Of a DNA stretch of 64,000 nt, positions 61,897 through 64,000 are shown piece by piece. The stretch lies in the NCBI RefSeq assembly GCF_015222005.1, contig NZ_JADFFL010000002.1, positions 1 to 64,000 on the forward strand, in the 5' to 3' direction. The DNA is from Mucilaginibacter myungsuensis. Lineage in GTDB: Bacteria > Bacteroidota > Bacteroidia > Sphingobacteriales > Sphingobacteriaceae. A program made the position numbers and the translations under genes. The stretch's first letter is position 1, and every line of letters begins with the position of its first letter. The notes below the pieces were generated by a model that was given only the letters and a program-made list of their open reading frames with translations, had not been told where the DNA came from and ran no database searches.

Positions 61897-62269
61897 TCCA
61901 CAATGCAGCCCGCCACGCATACCTCAAAAAATGGGCACAAAAAAAGAGAGCTCTTGCGAAGCTCCCTTTCCCCTAATTAATTTAAACTATTGATTAAACC
62001 CAAAACAAAGAACAAAAAACCTCAGCTTGGGCGTCTGAGAATTCAAAATTTAGTTTTTCACAGGTAGATGATATAATATCTTTTTTCCTGTTGTATATCT
62101 TGGTAGAGATATAATTGTTGAAACAAAAGTACAGCCAACAAGCTCTTGCCACAACTACTTATACGTCAGAATTTGTAAATTAGGTTCGGTTTGAGAAAGA
62201 AATAAGTTGAAACCGACCATTTTTTTTAATTTTGAACGTGCGACCGCACTATAACCTATTGTAAATTAT
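61897..62269. other. 373-bp intergenic region upstream of the XRE gene
   Basis: It holds weak hairpins near 61940-61975 (GAGCT/AGCTC), then AT-rich sequence and the terminator-like hairpin described separately. No reading frame was seen. TATATCTTGG near 62094 resembles a -7 element but does not match it. Confidence 0.4.
62183..62227 (+). terminator. Terminator-like hairpin in front of the XRE regulator
   Basis: GGTTCGGTTT and AAACCGACC pair (one bulge) around 17 bases and are followed by A and eight T, 43 nt before the regulator's ATG. It may stop transcription from upstream or attenuate the regulator's own transcript. Confidence 0.6.
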
Positions 62270-62512
62270 ATGTTACTTACTGATTTTGAATACCTTAACA
62301 ATTCTGAGGAAGCTTTTAAGAAGAAAGTTTCATTGCAAATAAAGCGCTTGCGCAGGCAAAATCAGGTTACCCAAGAGAAATTTTATAGCGAGACCAACAT
62401 TAACATAGCCCGCTTAGAATCAGGCAAGATAGACGTGCGTTTAGACACTTTACGTAAGGTTTGCTATTACTTTGATGTCTCCTTGTCGGGTTTTTTTCAG
62501 GGGATCTATTAA
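62270..62512 (+). CDS. XRE family helix-turn-helix regulator
   Basis: 80-residue Cro/C1-type DNA-binding protein: RLRRQNQVTQEKFYSETNINIARLESGKIDVRLDTLRKVCYYFDVSLSGFF forms the five-helix domain (about 22-76). There is no effector or oligomerisation domain. No toxin, phage or restriction gene adjoins, so its target is unknown. A terminator-like hairpin lies immediately upstream. Confidence 0.87.
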   Translation: MLLTDFEYLNNSEEAFKKKVSLQIKRLRRQNQVTQEKFYSETNINIARLESGKIDVRLDTLRKVCYYFDVSLSGFFQGIY

Positions 62513-62711
62513 ATAATATAATAGCCGAAAGGCACTGTTGTAATAATTAGTACGCAATTCTGTAAAAGTGTACAATGAATGTAGGCTTAAAACTACAAAT
62601 GGTGGACAACACGGGGACAAATACCGTTTTATAACCCATTTGCGGCATTTTGAGGTTTAAACTTATTTGGAGTGATCTGTTTTGCTTACCTTCATGCAAA
62701 ATTATCACATC

Positions 62712-63395
62712 ATGAAAAAACTCCTCACTTTCATGCTGTTAGCGTTCCCGGTAATGCTAATGGCCCAGGAGCAGCCGCCTGCCGAGGCTTCTGCTTACAA
62801 AGCACCAATTTCTTATCAGGTCACTGCAGGTACACAAGGCATCGGTGGCGACTTTCGTTACGGGTTCCTGAACAACCTCTCGGCCCGCTTAGGTGCCAGC
62901 TTTGCGGTTGTTAATGCTAACGCCGATTATTCCTTTTCGGGTTTCACCAGTACGTCCAGCCAAAAAGTAAATTTTTCTAACGTGCACTTACTGGCCGATC
63001 TTGTGCCTTTTAAAAGCATGCAAGGTTTTAGGATAGTTGGCGGTGCCGGTTATCTTTTTAAAGCCGACGGCAACGTTACCGTAACCCCAACCGGCAACTA
63101 CAATTTTGCTAATTACAACCTTACCGGTGCCGAAATTGGCACGTTGGACATGAATGTGGGTTGGAAAGGCGTTGCACCTTATTTGGGTTTTGGTTTATTT
63201 AAAGCCTTCCCAAGCAATTTCTTTAATTTTAACCTGGACCTGGGTACCTATTACCTTACACAACCATCGACCCGTATCATCGGCACTAACCTTTTGACCG
63301 ATAACAGCAAACTTGAGCCGCAATTTAACGAGAACCTTAAAGGTTACCGCTGGCTGCCGGTATTGCAATTGAATTTCAACTTCCGTATTAAATAA
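62712..63395 (+). CDS. Outer-membrane beta-barrel-like protein
   Basis: 227 residues starting at MKKLLTFMLLAFPVMLMAQ, a signal peptide. The mature part alternates hydrophobic residues with Gly and aromatic residues (YQVTAGTQGIGGDFRYGFLNNLSARLGASFAVV, GWKGVAPYLGFGLFKAF) and ends with an aromatic-rich QLNFNFRI strand, as in small OmpA-like or OprD-independent barrels of Bacteroidota. The longer frame (to 62682) precedes the leader. A lipoprotein gene follows 24 bp later. Confidence 0.78.
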   Translation: MKKLLTFMLLAFPVMLMAQEQPPAEASAYKAPISYQVTAGTQGIGGDFRYGFLNNLSARLGASFAVVNANADYSFSGFTSTSSQKVNFSNVHLLADLVPFKSMQGFRIVGGAGYLFKADGNVTVTPTGNYNFANYNLTGAEIGTLDMNVGWKGVAPYLGFGLFKAFPSNFFNFNLDLGTYYLTQPSTRIIGTNLLTDNSKLEPQFNENLKGYRWLPVLQLNFNFRIK

Positions 63396-63419
63396 TTAAC
63401 CTGACATATCATCATCATC

Positions 63420-64000
63420 ATGAAATTTTTAGCTCGCACTAAAGCAAGCCGATCGGCTGCTATTGCCTTAGCCTTGACCATATTGACCACGGCAGGTTTT
63501 TACGGCTGTAAAAAGCCTACCGAAGGTATCGACCTTATTGTTAATACCGGCACACTTGTAAAATCGCCTGTACTGATCCATTTCCGTAATGCCAACCCAT
63601 CGGCCACTAATCAGCCCGGCGATTTTAACGTTACCATCACCGGTCGCGATTCGGCACTGGTAGTGTTAGACGGCGGTAGTTCTAAATTTACCGCATCACA
63701 CGGGTTTTTACCTTTATCATTACGCAGCGCTGCTAAGCCTACCAAAGCGGCCCCGATCATATTTAACGTAACATCGTCGGTAACGGGCTATGCGCCGGTA
63801 ACCAAAACGGTACACGTAACCGGCGACAACACGCAGATCATCGAGATAGACCTGGTAGAATACGCTAACCCAACTGCGGGTACGTTGAGTTTATCGCGCA
63901 CTACGGCACTGACCGGCGGTACATCGGCTGCGGTAGATCTTACCACTACGGCATCGGGTACAACTACCAAAACAGCTACGTTAAGCATACCTGCCGGTAC
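63420..64000 (+). CDS. Lipoprotein, partial (cut by the window end)
   Basis: Open from ATG for 193 residues with no stop before the end of the sequence. Lipobox leader ends FYGC (Cys30), followed by KKPTEG. The rest is Thr/Ser/Ala-rich with beta-strand spacing (VNTGTLVKSPVLIHFRNANPSATN, TVHVTGDNTQIIEIDLVEYANPTAG, TTALTGGTSAAVDLTTTASGTTT), suggesting an Ig-like or adhesive exported region. Probably one operon with the barrel protein. Full length cannot be judged. Confidence 0.75.
   Translation, partial: MKFLARTKASRSAAIALALTILTTAGFYGCKKPTEGIDLIVNTGTLVKSPVLIHFRNANPSATNQPGDFNVTITGRDSALVVLDGGSSKFTASHGFLPLSLRSAAKPTKAAPIIFNVTSSVTGYAPVTKTVHVTGDNTQIIEIDLVEYANPTAGTLSLSRTTALTGGTSAAVDLTTTASGTTTKTATLSIPAG

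Overview
The window looks like a chromosomal stretch from a member of the Bacteroidota, most probably Sphingobacteriaceae (a Mucilaginibacter- or Pedobacter-like organism). This rests on several signs: a giant secreted protein with a gliding-motility (type IX secretion, CHU_C-type) C-terminal domain; bacillithiol synthesis (BshA); DUF4175 and carboxypeptidase-like regulatory-domain proteins; promoters of the TAnnTTTG type; few Shine-Dalgarno sites; and moderate GC content. Assignment below family level is inference. No rRNA, tRNA, CRISPR array, prophage or insertion sequence was recognised.

Layout, left to right. 0-3.5 kb: an unidentified transcript end, a lactonase-type beta-propeller, an MFS exporter and a secreted peroxiredoxin. 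3.5-5.4 kb: a lipid operon (desaturase, DUF1475, DUF1295). 5.4-6.5 kb: an array of hairpin repeats with a period of about 133 bp, interrupted by a small DUF559 endonuclease-like gene. 6.5-10.9 kb: two metallo-beta-lactamase-fold hydrolases, a lone receiver protein, bshA and a lipoprotein. 10.9-16.4 kb: Kdo transferase WaaA, then a nucleotide-sugar operon (UDP-glucose dehydrogenase, UDP-xylose synthase, GalE, a CpsB-like phosphatase). 16.6-24.7 kb: a MacB-like permease, a TlpA-like thioredoxin, a DMT exporter, a ROK kinase and the 1286-residue surface protein. 24.8-31.6 kb: accA, a GreA-like small protein, then metH-metF behind a clear SAM-I riboswitch. 31.7-40 kb: pdhB, gapN, a sodium/sugar symporter, and glgA-glgC (overlapping by 4 bp). 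40-43.8 kb: a frameshifted DUF433 antitoxin remnant, a membrane-associated regulatory-domain protein, a TetR regulator, glutathione peroxidase, and the end of a DUF4175 - RsbW-like - ybeY operon. 43.8-53.9 kb: DUF4175, an OB-fold protein, a glycine-rich RRM protein, recJ, lptB, a GH3 protein and a DUF4288-like protein. 53.9-64 kb: two paralogous TPR proteins, a beta-lactamase-like lipoprotein, ybaB, a second lipid pair (cyclopropane synthase-like methyltransferase and FAD amine oxidase) around an alpha/beta hydrolase, a KTSC-like protein, an XRE regulator and two envelope proteins, the last running off the window.

Connections between genes. The two lipid loci (3.5-5.4 and 57.9-61.7 kb) carry families that in many genomes sit together, so they may be one fatty-acid modification pathway split across the window. 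The polysaccharide, glycogen, gapN and symporter genes describe active sugar handling. WaaA and LptB belong to outer-membrane lipopolysaccharide.

The least ordinary parts are non-coding. At least six families of intergenic inverted repeats are present. The strongest candidate for something undescribed is the 133-bp-period hairpin array wrapped around the DUF559 gene, whose stop codon lies inside a repeat unit. The SAM-I riboswitch has extra complementary segments on both sides that suggest a particular switching mechanism.
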